Of a stretch of DNA of 64,000 nt, positions 22,996-33,998 are shown piece after piece. Source of the stretch: Carnegiea gigantea (Eukaryota; Streptophyta; Magnoliopsida; Caryophyllales; Cactaceae). The translations under genes were made by a program, and so were the position numbers. The number at the start of each line of letters is the position of its first letter. Within the stretch, counting starts at the first letter, position 1. Location: NCBI GenBank assembly GCA_029747015.1, contig JAKOGI010000085.1, positions 229,501-293,500 on the forward strand. The letters are read 5' to 3'. Under the pieces are notes generated by a model. That model searched no databases and was not told the origin of the DNA. It worked only from the letters and a program-made list of their open reading frames with translations.

Positions 22996-23469
22996 AAAGA
23001 TACATGATAATGAGAAGCCATGCAACGGGAGATACAGGCATTGGAGACTAATAGAATATAGGTGCCAGAAGACCTACCATCAACCAAGAACGCTCTCGGG
23101 TGCAAGTGGGTCTAGAAAATCAAGTACAACTCTGATGGTATAGTGGAAAGATATAAGGTTCGACTCGTAATCTTAGGGAATCATCAAATTGAAAGGATTG
23201 ACTGTACTGAGACATTTGCTTCGGTGGCAGTTAAAGATGCGTGATGGCGGGAAGCCATGCAACGGGAGATACAGGCATTAGAGACTAATGGAACATGGGC
23301 GCTAGAAGATCTACCATCAACCAAGAACGCTCTTGGGTGCAAGTGGGTCTACAAAATCAAGTACAACTCTGAGGGTATAGTGGAAAGATATAAGGCTCGA
23401 CTCATAATCTTAGGGAATCATCAAATTAAAAGGATTAACTATACTGAGACATTTGCTCCGGTGGCTAAG
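22996..23469 (+). repeat. 237-bp in-frame tandem duplication in the RT of element E
   Basis: Copy 1 spans 22996-23232 and copy 2 spans 23233-23469. Anchors such as 'GAAGCCATGCAACGGGAGAT' occur at 23014 and 23251, exactly 237 bp (79 codons) apart. The copies differ by scattered substitutions, so the event is not recent. It repeats the N-terminal RT segment from 'REAMQREIQALE' to 'TETFA'. Confidence 0.93.
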
Positions 23470-24020
23470 ATGGTTATAGTTTGAGTATTCCTGGAAGTAG
23501 CAGCTGCAAGAAATTGTGAAGTTCATCAAATAGGAGTTTACAATGCTTTTCTTCATGGTGATCTTCAGGAAGAAGTTTATATGAAATTGCCGCCTGGGGC
23601 CTAAGTTTCGGCTCCCAAGAAAGTTTGTCAGATGAAAAAGTCTCTGTATGGGCTTAAATAGACTCCTTGCTCCTAGTTTGCCAAACTCTCAACTACATTA
23701 AAGGTCTATGATTTTTAGCAGTCCTACTCATATAATTCCCTCTTTTCCAAGGCCCATGGAAAAATTGATATCAGTGTACTTGTGTATGTTGATGACCTCA
23801 TTCTTATAGGCAATGACACTAATGCTATCCACCAGTTTAAAGCTTATTTGAGTGACTATTTTCATATGAAAGATTTGAGAGTCTTAAAGTATTTCCTTAG
23901 TGTTGAAGTGGCGTGTAACACAAAAGGATTCTTTCTCTGTCAAAGGAGATATGCATTGGATCTTATTAATGAGGTGGGTTTGTTAAAAGCTAAACCGCGT
24001 GTCCTTATAGAATAAAATCA
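23233..24020 (+). pseudogene. Copia reverse transcriptase of element E
   Basis: The RT runs 'ALGCKWVYKIKYNSEGIVER', 'NYTETFAPVAKMV', '[20 protein letters not shown]' and then 'LVYVDDLILIGNDTNA' (23782 on) with the catalytic YVDD intact, continuing to 'LRVLKYFLSVEVA'. Stops at 23482 and in 'GLK*TPCS' (usual residue Gln) show decay. An N-terminal segment is duplicated upstream. Confidence 0.9.
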
Positions 24021-24730
24021 TCGTTTGGCTCTATCTACTGGCGACTTTCTTGTTATTCAGAACCATAACGTCGCTTGGTAGAGCGCCTGATTTATTCATG
24101 CTTTAAATGGGCAAAATTACCTACAGTGTTCATATTTTGTCCCAATTCATGCAATAGCTACGTACGGATAGCTACGTACGGACTGCGATGCGCGTTGTTC
24201 GTTATCTGAAACAAAACCCCAACAAAGCATCTTGCTGAGTAATAATTGTGACTTGCGCCTACATGGATGGTGTGACACGGACTGGGCTGGCTGTAACTTG
24301 AAGATCACTGACCGGATGGTTGATACTCCTCGGTGTGTCTCCCATTTCCTGGAAGACGAAAAAGCAGCATACGCTATCTCGATCTTCCGCTAAAGTAGAG
24401 TACTGCTCAATGGCCATGACCACTTGTGAACTGCAATGGCTGAAAGGTGTTTTATTAAATCTTGGAATACCCCACACTACACCCATGTCTCTGTATTGCA
24501 ATAGTTAAGCTGCTTTGCACATCTCTCAGAACCCGTTCATGAATGCACTAAGTACATTGAAGTAGATTGTCATTTTGTTCATGACACTATTATCCAAGGA
24601 GATATTTTTCTCAATTTTTTTCTAACCAATGAACAATTAGTAGATATTTTTACCAAGGCTTTGGGTTCACTACAACATTCATTCTTGCATCATAAGTTGG
24701 GCATTTGTGATCTCCATGCTCCAACTTGAG
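24021..24730 (+). pseudogene. Copia RNase H and polyprotein end of element E
   Basis: Pieces in two or three frames match copia RNase H: 'LHGWCDTDWAGCNLKITDR' (first Asp region) near 24262, 'SWKTKKQHTLSRSSAKVEY' in frame 24320-24508, and 'EQLVDIFTKALGS' near 24630, followed by a stop and the polypurine tract. A 15-bp exact repeat 'ATAGCTACGTACGG' (24154-24181) lies in the decayed linker. Confidence 0.85.
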
Positions 24731-24740
24731 AGGGGGGTAT

Positions 24741-24963
24741 TGTGATATTATTGTATATTGTATTTTTAGCAGACAACATTCTGTTTTTGGATAGATGATT
24801 TTATGGGAGATATTGCTTGTTATTTTAGGATAGTAGCTGATTGTATAGCTTATTTTGTGGAGTATGTTTAGGAAAGGTATGTGTATATATATCTTGGCTG
24901 CTAATTGAATGGAAGGGCAGAAGTTTCTTCTCCCAAAATTCCATTATTTGTTTGAACTTGTTA
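24741..24963 (+). repeat. 3' LTR of copia element E
   Basis: It begins TGTGATATTATTG right after the purine-rich AGAGGGGGGTAT and ends CTTGTTA, matching the 5' LTR along 223 bp with scattered differences. Confidence 0.9.
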
Positions 24964-25992
24964 TTTTTTTCTTCTATCATTCTACGATTTTATCTAAGTA
25001 AGTGTTCATTGTAGGTTCTTGGGACTAGACTAGAATGTCTAAGTGAAATTTTACAGTTAGCATTTGTTACTTTAGCAAGATAATTAGAGCATTGCTTTTA
25101 GTTTTGCTAAATAAGAACTGGGTTCGCGATCAAGTGATGGTTTTGATTCGACCTGGTGATTATGTAAAGTGGGTACCTTAAATTTTGCACCTACCTATTT
25201 GGGTGAACTTCAGTCTTGTTATGTCGCAGCTGTAGTACATTAGGAATCGTTAGGTGCAACCTTGGAGATTGAAATAGTTTTAGTGATTAGGGATTAAGGT
25301 CAATTAGTGTTGTTATTTCCTAATATTCATTGTTTAATATAGACGAGTGAAGTCATCCTTCTACACTAGAAGCCAATGAGGTTTTAACCTAATGGCCAAA
25401 ATTGAGGCGTTGAGTAATTTAGTCATGTCTGATTCCTCCTCTCCCTACTATGATGAATTGGAATTGTGTCTCATCTGAGCTCAGGAAACCATAAGAAAAA
25501 ATAAAAAAGAACAAAACCAGAAAATTCTAGACTAAAATATTTGTTGTGCTCAATCATATAAAGGGCAAGAAGAACCTGATTACTGAACAGAGGTCATGGG
25601 TGGTACTAGTAAAGGGAAAGGTTGCATCATATTCAGGCAATAGAGGTGCGGGCGAGGAGGGGGCAATTTTAGTCCATAGACAATCTAATGCAAATCTAAG
25701 ATAATTTTTTTTTGATAATCTAAGATAATTTTAACATAACACACATCAACCACATGCTTACTGCATTAATATCAGTACTATATTTTGCTTTCCTAATTTT
25801 CTCCAAAGGACCACAGGCACCGGGACAAAGTCAATCTCCACATGATTACATGCACTTCAAATAGAGCTCTTATGTTACTTATCACCAAAAAAAAAAAGCA
25901 GCTCTTATGCCAAATATATTTATTATTATTATTGCATTCAGAGATCTTACCAACACTTAGCTTAGAGATTAGAAATAACACATATTCAGTAC
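24964..25992. other. Host flank left of the Tat element; no gene seen
   Basis: About 1 kb of AT-rich sequence without a recognised domain, terminal repeat or RNA gene. It ends in AGTAC (25988-25992), the left target duplication of the 22-kb element. It is continuous in the ancestral sequence with 48161 onward. Confidence 0.6.
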
Positions 25993-26453
25993 TGTTTCGG
26001 GAACTTCCCTTATGCAATTGAGGATGACGTGGGATGAGAGCTCAGGCTTATGTAATTACATGCGCAGATCAGTTGACAGGCTCCTCTCCTTGGTCAAACC
26101 TACAAAAAAGGCACCCCCGGGTTGTGATCCGAGCAACGCCTCTCCAATGGTCAAGTCAAAAGAGGGTCCAAGAGAGAGATAAATGTAACAAAGAGAGAGA
26201 ATATAGAGTCAATTATGTTAGAGTGCGAATCCTTTTTTCGAGGTGGGTAAGTGAGTACTTACAACTCCTCCAGCAAATGGTAAGATGGTAATTTTGTGCT
26301 GAAAAACCCCCAAAGTAGGCTGCCACCTGCTTGCTCTGTTTGGGCCTTTGATGGAGCCCCAAGGGTCCCGTTAAGGCCTACTATGAGTAGTTGGGCCTTT
26401 CCTGCGATTGGGTATCCACAGGCCTTCCCAGGAAAATCATATTTTCTTGATCA
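25993..26453 (-). repeat. 3' LTR of the Tat-like element
   Basis: On the minus strand it starts TGATCAAGAAAATATG at 26453 and ends GAAACA at 25993. It matches 47699-48160 throughout, for example 'GTCAAGTCAAA', 'GAGAGATAAATGTAACAAA' and 'GGTAAGATGGTAATTTTGTG'. Adjacent at 26454-26466 the minus strand has 'GAAGGGCTAAA', a weak polypurine tract. Confidence 0.92.
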
Positions 26454-26663
26454 TTTAGCCCTTCATATTTTACCTGCACGTAGGCCCACTTGGATAGTCA
26501 GGTTAAATGTGGACTGCTCTTTGCATAACAGAGGTCGGTGGGTCTTCTGAAAATGGTCCATCCTTGGCCGGTTACCCCTTCCTTATCTAACACTTAGCTA
26601 TCAGTTAGGGCTACGCCTGGATTTCCGAGGATGCCGATGGTACAAGAACCTATTCACTTCGGG

Positions 26664-26666
<3 letters not shown>

Positions 26667-26722
<56 letters not shown>
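26667..26722. repeat. (TA)n microsatellite
   Basis: About 28 uninterrupted TA dinucleotides, ending in ATAAAAGAAAGG. The run sits where the TATA box of cassette 1 would be, so it may be an expanded TATA element. Confidence 0.95.
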
Positions 26723-26727
<5 letters not shown>

Positions 26728-27229
26728 AAGGGGGCCGTTTTGGAACCTCGATTTGTATTGATATCTCTTGCACCAAAGTTCCTTCCTTTCTAATATGGGG
26801 TTCCCTCGTTCATTGACGATGGACGAGATGGCGCTCTATGTTATGGGTAACTTCGAGTGGTACTGTAAGGAGGTGACGTTTCATCCTTTACTGCTACCAT
26901 TCGATTACGGAGAGCTGTGCCCGAATTTTATCTTGGGCGGGGCCGAGGAGTATACCCGGGATTACGAGGTTCCCGAGTTACCCTAGGTTGTATTCCTTGT
27001 GATGCTTCTTAATGACACCATGAAGCTCGATATTCTGTGTGGGTGGATGATCAGGATAATGGAGTCATCCTTCAAAGAGTTACGGTTGAACACCTTCCAG
27101 GCATGGGTAGGGTGCAATAAGGTAGGATCTTAGAGGCCTACCGACAAGAGGTACTCAGCGACTTAGAAGAGCAAGAGAGCTCGGGCTTAGATGACCAAAC
27201 CCCCCTCTCCAGTGATGGCAGTAGTTAGT
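26717..27229 (+). pseudogene. Antisense cassette 1: TATA-like run plus small ORF
   Basis: The ORF starts at ATG 26795 and reads 'MGFPRSLTMDEMALYVMGNF', then 'DYGELCPNFILGGAEEYTRD'. A TAG at 26984-26986 replaces the Gln found at that place in cassettes 2 and 4 (VQATFY / TQAIFY), after which the frame goes on with 'FLVMLLNDTMKLDIL' and 'LNTFQAWVGCNK'. A frameshift near 27120 then leads to an acidic Ser-rich tail ending at 27229. About 140 codons originally. It is a paralogue of cassettes 2-4. Function unknown; no known domain recognised. Confidence 0.72.
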
Positions 27230-27481
27230 GAGGCTCGGCTAGCAAGGACCTTTGGGAAGGGCATTGTTGATTTTTTTAGGACTCTATGAGTATCTGCGAT
27301 AAAACGATGGCCTTCTTTGCGGGAGCCTTGCATTTGCCTTTGTGTTTTGCTTCTCTTTATTAACCAGGTGGCCCTACTACTCGCGCCTAATTATGTGATG
27401 TCTTGAGACGTGGCCCTTTGGTCCATGACCTGAATGGATAGCCTCAGGGTCCCTTTCGAGGGCGGTGAGCCTCTGTGACAG

Positions 27482-28242
27482 TGACGTCTGTGCCAGATAC
27501 TAGGTAATCTATTGCCATGTGGTGGAAGCCAAGCGGTGCATTGATGTCGGGGATATCTTAGGAATATGTGGTCCCCGTTTAGTCCCTTTCATTCCCCTCT
27601 ATAAAGGTAGAGCTGGAATCCCCTAGAAGGATCACTTAAGGATGCTCTCGAATTTTTTTAGAGAAAGAAGTAAGAGTTCTAGAGAGAGTCTCAGCTTGTC
27701 ATCCCCATTATGGCTTTTCACCTCCTTTGGGTACTGAGGAGATGGCTAATCATGTTGGGGAGACCTTCAGGTGGCACATGAGGAGGGCCTTGCATCCTCT
27801 TTGTCCGCTCTTAGAAGATTACCGGGACCTATGTCCGAACTTTACCTTACCTGATGCGGAAGAGGCTGCGCATCCCTTTAACATGCCGGAGATTGTCCAG
27901 GCCACTTTCTACGTAATGCTTCTTAATGACGCTGTGGAGCTATACCTGGTGAGTAGGGACATGGCTGGGGGTTTGAAGTCGACCCTCGAGGGCCTGCAGT
28001 ACACTACTTTCGAGTCGTGGCTGAGCGTTAGCAAGCGTGCCCTCCTAGAGGTGCAGCTCTGCGAATGAGTCGCTCCAGAAGGTGACCTGGGGCTCGTGAG
28101 TGGCTAGGAGGAGAAGTCAGCTTCAAATGAACCCCCACCCCCTCTAGTGATGAGTAGTCATGGGTTTCCTTTATCACTTGTTCCTTCGTTATGCTTTTCA
28201 CCCTTGTAAGGCTGGTTCGCCACTGTTTATAATGATAATAAA
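27482..28242 (+). pseudogene. Antisense cassette 2: promoter-like leader plus small ORF
   Basis: TGACGTC (27482-27488), TATAAAG (27600-27606) and a GA-rich leader precede an ATG at 27710. One frameshift just after it joins to the open frame 27727-28068, which reads 'TEEMANHVGETFRWHMRRA', 'LEDYRDLCPNFTLPDAEEA', 'PEIVQATFYVMLLNDAVELY' and 'TTFESWLSVSKRALLEVQL'. AATAAA (28237-28242) lies downstream. About 115-125 residues, mostly helical in appearance. Function unknown. It aligns along nearly its whole length with cassette 4. Confidence 0.75.
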
Positions 28243-28610
28243 ATGTTGCCTCCCTCTGCGGGGCCTGATTTCTTTACGAAAGATTTCCCTCTTATTCATA
28301 ATTAGCTTAATCTCAGGACTGTGGTGCTTTATTTTTACATCTATCGAGCCCGCGGTCCCCGTTGGGGGTGAGAGGTGTAGGCTGCTTCCTTGGGACCATT
28401 CTCATAGCCTGAGCCCCCCACCTTAGCACATGGGATGAAATATCAGTCGGCCCGCAAACTGTACTGTAGGTTCACGGGTTCCTCTTCTGAGGTTGTGAAC
28501 ATTGAGGCAGTTTTGAATTATGTAGGTGCCATATGGTGTGACCAGAGTGGTACCTTGATTTCGTTGCCTCCTCTATAGGTGTGTTGTCATTTACTCTTCT
28601 TTTCTTCTCT

Positions 28611-28924
28611 TATAAGGATAGAGCAGAACATCACAAGGGGGATCACTTTGTTCAGCCTTCCTATCTTTTATAGAGAGAGATAAGGTAAGCGTGATAGAAA
28701 GAGAATCTAACTGCCAATCTTACACCATGGTGTTTGCTTACTTTCTCACGACCAAGCAGCCAACTGATTATGTTAGGGTAACTTTCATGTGGCACTTGAG
28801 GGAATACATTCAGCCTTCTCAACTGCTTCCTGAGGACTATTGTAGCCTCTGCCGTAACTTCAACCTCAAAGTGGCCCTACCACACTCCTGCATAGCTACA
28901 ACGGCCAACTCTTACTCCTGTTGA
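28611..28924 (+). pseudogene. Antisense cassette 3: promoter-like leader plus truncated ORF
   Basis: TATAAGG (28611-28617) and a GA-rich leader precede ATG 28727. The protein starts 'MVFAYFLTTKQPTDYVRVTF', 'MWHLREYIQPSQLLPEDY' and 'CSLCRNFNLKVA', matching cassettes 2 and 4. Then similarity ends, and the frame closes at 28924 with unrelated residues, so the C-terminal two thirds has been deleted. Conserved upstream text ('GTGCCATATGG', 'GGAGTGGT'-like) is shared with the region before cassette 4. Confidence 0.7.
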
Positions 28925-29182
28925 GCCCCTGGCCCTTTATGAGGACTAGAGGTGTAACTCCCAGCCCTAGGATCATGTTACTAGGCCCTCGGTCCAGAAA
29001 AGACGTGGATTCATAGTGGTCAGCCATCAGCTGTACCATAGGACCATGAGTTCTTTTTGATGATTAAGAGTTATGTGAGGCAGTTTCAAGTGTGCAAGTG
29101 CCACATGGCATGAATGGAGTGGTGCCTCAATTTTGCCACCTCCTCGGGGGTCGAGCTATCTTTTACCCTGCCTGCCTCCTCC

Positions 29183-29260
29183 TATAAAGGTGGAGTGGAA
29201 CTTCTCATGGAAGATCACTTAACCAGTCTTCTCAACATTCATAGAGAGAGAGTGAGTGTG

Positions 29261-29317
<57 letters not shown>

Positions 29318-29860
29318 CTCCCCATGGCTTTTCTCGACTTCCTTAGCACTGGGCATACAGTCAATTACATTAGGACAACCTTCCTCTGGTGTTTAAGGGA
29401 GGCCTCCTGTCCTCCTCGACCACTTCCCGAAGATTACCACGGTCTCTGCCCCTACTTGGACCTCGACATGTCCGAAGAGTCTTCCCTAGACTTTCACATA
29501 CCTAAGATGACTCAGGCCATCTTTTACACCATGGTGCTCAATGAGGCGGTAGAGCTGGGAGTTATGAGTGGGATTGTAGCTAGCGCTCTAGCATTAGTTC
29601 TGAAGAATATAAGCTGGAACATCTTTGAGTCTTGGCTAAAGAGGAATAAGGAAACTCTGCAGAGAGCACATATCCCTAGATTCGTGGACATGGGAGACGA
29701 CCCTGAGCCAGTGGACAGCCAAGAGAAAGACTCGGCGTCGAGTAACGCCCCCTCCCCCTTCCAGTGATGAGGAGTAGGCATAGGGTTCTTTTATATATTA
29801 CTTCTTTGTTGTCTTGCTAGTCCTTATAAAAGTTGATCTGTAGCTAGTCGTAATGAATAA
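29183..29860 (+). CDS. Antisense cassette 4: intact small ORF, unknown function
   Basis: The best-preserved member. TATAAAGG lies at 29183-29190, an expanded GA leader at 29242-29314, then ATG 29324 and 147 codons to 29767. Order of blocks: 'MAFLDFLSTGHTVNYIRTTF', 'WCLREASCPPRPLPEDYHGL', 'CPYLDLDMSEESSLDFHIPK', 'MTQAIFYTMVLNEAVELGVM', 'NIFESWLKRNKETLQRAH', then an acidic Ser-rich tail. It looks like a compact, mainly helical protein without signal peptide or membrane segment. AATAAT near 29856 may serve 3'-end formation. It lies antisense to the Tat pol genes and upstream of the spliced antisense gene. No known family was recognised. Confidence 0.68.
29242..29314 (+). repeat. (GA)n microsatellite in the leader of cassette 4
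   Basis: Short AGAGAGAG tracts occur in the leaders of cassettes 2 and 3 and of the spliced antisense gene. Here the tract has expanded to about 45 nt (29264-29314), ending 10 bases before the ATG. Confidence 0.93.
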
Positions 29861-30119
29861 TAGAAGGTTGTCTCGTTTTGCATGGACTTGATTTTCTATT
29901 TAGTACTCTTATATTTCTCTTTACGTAACATTCCCATATGGACTTGCATCCCCTGGCCCTTAGGCCATACCTGAAGACTGATAGCCTCCTCTGAGGGACT
30001 AACTGCGTAACGTCCTATCTATTATCACACTCGGGGACCTTTGGCTCCTTCCAGGGAATAGAGAACGCAACGGTGGTCTCTTATCCACACCATTAAACCA
30101 CTGGCCGCCCTTGGGGATC

Positions 30120-30500
30120 AGAGTAAATGACGACCAACCCTTGGGCCAAGCAGCAGGACCCTTAGCCCCCATTGGGCTAAAGGTGTATCGACCTTCCCTT
30201 AGGCCAAGCTGCAGGACCCTTAGCCCCTATTGGGCCCAAAGGTATATCGACCGGCCTTTAGGCTGAGGTGTAGGACCCTTAGCCCCCACTGGGGCTAAAA
30301 GTGTTTCGATCGACCCCTAGGCCGAGCTACAGGACCCTTAGCCCCCACTGGTGTTAAAGGTCTATTGACCGGCCCTTAGGCCGAGCTGCAGGACCCTATG
30401 CCCCCCATTGGGGCTGAAGGTATATCGACGGGCCCTTAGGCCTAGCTGCAGGACCCTTAGCCCCCATTTGGGCTAAAAGTGTGGCAGTTGGCCCTGAGGC
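30120..30500 (+). repeat. ~60-bp tandem repeats, block I
   Basis: About six copies of a ~59-60-bp unit built on 'GGACCCTTAGCCCCCATTGG'. Each unit holds TTAGCCCC-CATT-GGGGCTAA (an 8-bp stem with 4-nt loop in the best copies) and a second short palindrome of the GGCC..GGCC type. The same family recurs at 41420-41985 on the other side of the antisense gene. Confidence 0.9.
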
Positions 30501-30589
30501 TGAGCATGAGAGACCTCAGCTTCCCTTGGGATTGAAGGGTCTATGGAAAAATTATAGTTGTGAGGGTTGGCTCTCAGGTGGTTAGGCAC

Positions 30590-30932
30590 CACGTGTCAGG
30601 GTGACGTCCCTGGGGAAGAGCGCCTCCCTTCTTCCCTTCCCTTACCTTGCTTATATAAGGGAAGTCAGATTCTTTTGGGTGAGTCATTTCCTCAGACTCC
30701 TAAAAATTTCTTAGAGAGAGACGTAAAGTTCTAGAGAGAGAAGCTCTACCTCTCCCTTGGGTTTTATTCAAACTTACTTTAGCACCTTCATCCCCGCCCT
30801 TTGAATCTTCAAAGGATTTGCGTGTATCTTCATCGCTGTCTTCAATACCTCCTTCAATCCTTCATCGTCTTTCCAGGTATGCTTCTCGTGCCTTTCTAAA
30901 GGGGTCACTCCTTGTATTTTATTTGTATAAGT
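30590..30932 (+). promoter_or_regulatory. Putative promoter and leader of the spliced antisense gene
   Basis: Contains a G-box CACGTG (30590-30595), TGACGTC (30602-30608) and TATATAAG (30652-30659) in promoter-like spacing, followed by a leader with 'TTAGAGAGAGA' and 'AAGTTCTAGAGAGAGA' (30711-30740). That leader closely resembles the leader of cassette 2 (27658-27690). The first good ATG is at 30933. It is a plus-strand promoter inside a minus-strand element. Activity is inferred only from motifs. Confidence 0.6.
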
Positions 30933-31390
30933 ATGTCTTTTTCTTGTTCATCGAGTGAGAACGTTCCTCAGAGATCAGTGTAACGCCCTCAACCAAAGGG
31001 CTAGGCGTGTTATCGTTTTTCTTGAAATTCTGCACATTTAAATTTCATTGAAGATGCTGTCAGGTGACAGACTATATGAATTTAGCATTGACACTAGAAT
31101 AACCATCACGTTCAATGCGATAAAGTCACTAAACTGATGATTTTACTACACCATACAGTAACAGGCCATATACAGGAATAGACCTCTTCGATGAAACATA
31201 GAATGATAACCATAAGGCGAAACATGTAACTATGTCATGTGAATAATATACTAATGATGTAGCAATACGCGCTTTGAATTTCTCATGCTTCTTTATTAAA
31301 GTATAATGTTTTACAATCCATCATATGGACTGAGATTCTTTATTGACCTGGTTCCTCTAGTAGTTGACAGGATTTTATAACGTATAACTT

Positions 31391-32275
31391 TGAATTTCTG
31401 CCTTTTGGCAGACAATGAACATTGAACTTGAATTTCTGCCCTTTGACAGAACAATAAACATTGAACTTGACTTTCTGCTTTCTGACAGAACAATAAACAT
31501 TAAACTTGAATTTCTGCCTTTTGGCAGACAATGAACATTGAACTTGAATTTCTGCCTTTTGGTAGAACTATAAACATTAAACTCGAATTTCTACCTTCTG
31601 GCAGAACAGTAACCATTAAACTTGAATTGCTGCTTTTTGGCAGACAATGAACATTGAACTTGAATTTCTGTCTTTTGGCAGAACAAGACATATCGAATTT
31701 GAATGGCTGCCTTTTGGCAGACAATGAACATTGGACTTGAATTGCTGCCTTTTGGCAGACAATGAAAATTTAACTTGAATTTCTGCCTTTTGGCAGAACA
31801 ATACACATTGAACTTCAATTGCTGCCTTTTGGCAGACAATGAACATTGAACTTGAATTTCTGCCTTTTGGCAGAACAATAAACATTGAACTTAACTTTCT
31901 GCTTTCTGGTAGAACAGTAAACATTGAACTTGAATTGCTGCCTTTTGGCAGACAATGAACATTGAACTTGAATTTCTGCCTTTTGGCAGACAATGAACAT
32001 CGAATTTGAATTTCTGCCTTTTGGTAGAACAATACACATTGAACTTGAATTGCTGCCTTTTGGCAGACAATGAACATTGAACTTGAATTTCTGCCTTTTG
32101 GCAGAACAATAAACATTAAACTTGAATTTCTGCTTTTGGTAGGACAATAAACATTCAACTTGAATTGCTGCCTTTTGGCAGACAATGAACATTGAACTTA
32201 ATTTTCTGCCTTTTCGCAGAACAATAAATATTGAACTTGAATTTCTGCCTTTTGGCAGAACAATAAACATTCGAT
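31391..32275 (-). repeat. 38-39-bp satellite array 1, 3' LTR copy
   Basis: Roughly 23 copies of a unit around 'TTCTGCCTTTTGGCAGAACA'. Each good copy contains the perfect hairpin TCTGCC-TTTT-GGCAGA. Because 39 is a multiple of 3, long stop-free frames appear on the minus strand, with repeating QKAEIQVQC- or KRQKFKFNV-like residues. These are an effect of the repeat and are not called as genes. Confidence 0.95.
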
Positions 32276-33542
32276 AATTGATAAATTTTCTATAAACTTG
32301 CAATAATTAATATATTTTCAATAAACCTTAAATGATCAATAAACTTTCCATAAACTTGCAAGGATCAATATATTTTCAATGAACCTTCAATGATCGATAA
32401 ACTTTCCATAAACTTGCAATAATCAATATATTTTCAATAAACCTTCAATAATCGATAAACTTTCCATAAACATACAATAATCAATATATTTTCAATAAAC
32501 CTTCAGTGCTCAGTAAACTTTCCATAAACATGCAATAATCAATATATTTTTAATAAACCTTCAATAATCAATAAACTTTGCATAAACTTGCAATAATCAA
32601 TATATTTTCAATAAACCTTCAATAATCGATAAACTTTCCATAAACTTGCAATAATCAATATATTTTCAATAAACCTTCAATAATCGATAAACTTTCCATA
32701 AACATGCAATAATCAATATATTTTCAATAAACCTTCAATGATGGATAAAGTTTCTATAAACTTGCAGTAATCAATATATTTTGAATAAACCTTTAATGAT
32801 CGATAAACTTTCCATAATCTTGCACTAATCAATATATTTTCAATAAACCTTCAATGATCAATAAACTTTTCATAAACTTGCAATAATCTATATATTTTCA
32901 ATAAACCTTCAATGATCGATAAACTTTCCATAAACATGCGATAATCAATATATTTTTAATAAACCTTCAATAATCGATAAACTTTCAATAAACTTGCAAT
33001 AATTAATATATTTTTAATGAACCTTCAATAATCGATAAATTTTCCATAAACTTGCAATAATCAATATATTTTCAATAAACCTTCAATGATCGATGAACTT
33101 TCCATAATCTTGTAATACTCAATATATTTTCAATAAACCTTCAATAATCAATAAACTTCCCATAAACTTGCAATACTCAATATATTTTCAATAAACCTTC
33201 ACTGGTCGATAAACTTTCCATAATCTTGCAATAATCAATATATTTTCAATAAATCTTCTATGATCAATAAACTTTCCACAAACTTGCAATAATCATTATA
33301 TTTTCAATAAACCTTCAATGATCGATAAACTTTCCATTAACATGCAATAATCAATGTATTTTCAATAAACATTCAATAATCGATAAACTTTGCATAAACT
33401 TGCAATAATCAATATACTTTCAATAAACCTTTAATGATCGATAAACTTTATTCCTCCAATCACTAATAATCAGGTCGAATTCTGGATGAACTATAATCAA
33501 TAATCAATATATTTTCAACAAACCTTCAATGATCGATAAACT
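32276..33542 (-). repeat. 58-bp satellite array 2, 3' LTR copy
   Basis: About 22 copies of an AT-rich unit containing 'AATAATCAATATATTTTCAA' and 'GATCGATAAACTTTCCATAA'. Exact spacing of 58 bp is seen between successive CCTTCAA anchors in the sister array. Sequence differences between copies are scattered single bases. Confidence 0.95.
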
Positions 33543-33749
33543 TTCTTGGACAGATTAGGGTTAGACTTGAACCCTTGCTTGCTCTGCTGGCCGCTGGGGT
33601 TGAGGGAGAAATCACGGTGTTGGGTCACGGGTTCCAAACCCTTGCCGCACCCCTTCCTCCCCCCCTTCAAAAAAGGGGCTTTGGCCCCTTAAATAATAAT
33701 AATTTCTTTTCTTTTTCCTTTTTTTCTTTTGTTGTGGATAATTACCTCG

Positions 33750-33998
33750 TCACGCATAATTAATACGCGCTTATCCACTGGTTACATCATAATTAATATG
33801 AGCTTATCCACTCGTCACATTATAATTAATACGAGCTTATCCACTCGTCACATCATAATTAATACGAGCTTATCCACTGGTCACATCATAATTAATATGA
33901 GCTTATCCACTCGTCACATCATAACTAGTACGAGTTTATCCACTCGTCACATCATAATTAATACGAGCTTATCCACTCGTCACATTATAATTAATATC
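33750..33998 (-). repeat. 33-bp satellite array 3, 3' LTR copy
   Basis: About seven copies of a 33-bp unit 'ATAATTAATACGAGCTTATC' plus 'CACTCGTCACATC'. It also gives a stop-free frame with an 11-residue repeat (33729-34016, plus), which is an artefact of the period. Confidence 0.93.

Larger units (their letters stand above)
18045..24963 (+). mobile_element. Ty1/copia element E with LTR pair
   Basis: Two 223-bp direct repeats (18045-18267 and 24741-24963) flank a Met-tRNA-type primer site, gag with a CCHC knuckle, protease, integrase, RT, RNase H and a polypurine tract (AGAGGGGGG, 24730-24738). Flanking 5-mers TTTAT and TTTTT agree at four positions but are low in complexity, so the target duplication is uncertain. 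A minus-strand solo LTR sits in gag, and the RT carries a 237-bp duplication. Many stops make it non-functional. Confidence 0.93.

Noticed and set aside
31311..32303. Many overlapping minus-strand open frames of 60-189 codons with QKAEIQVQC- and KRQKFKFNV-like repeats
   Set aside because: They arise because the satellite unit is 39 bp (13 codons) and stop-free. All reading frames are similarly open and composition follows the repeat, so they are not evidence of a repeat protein.
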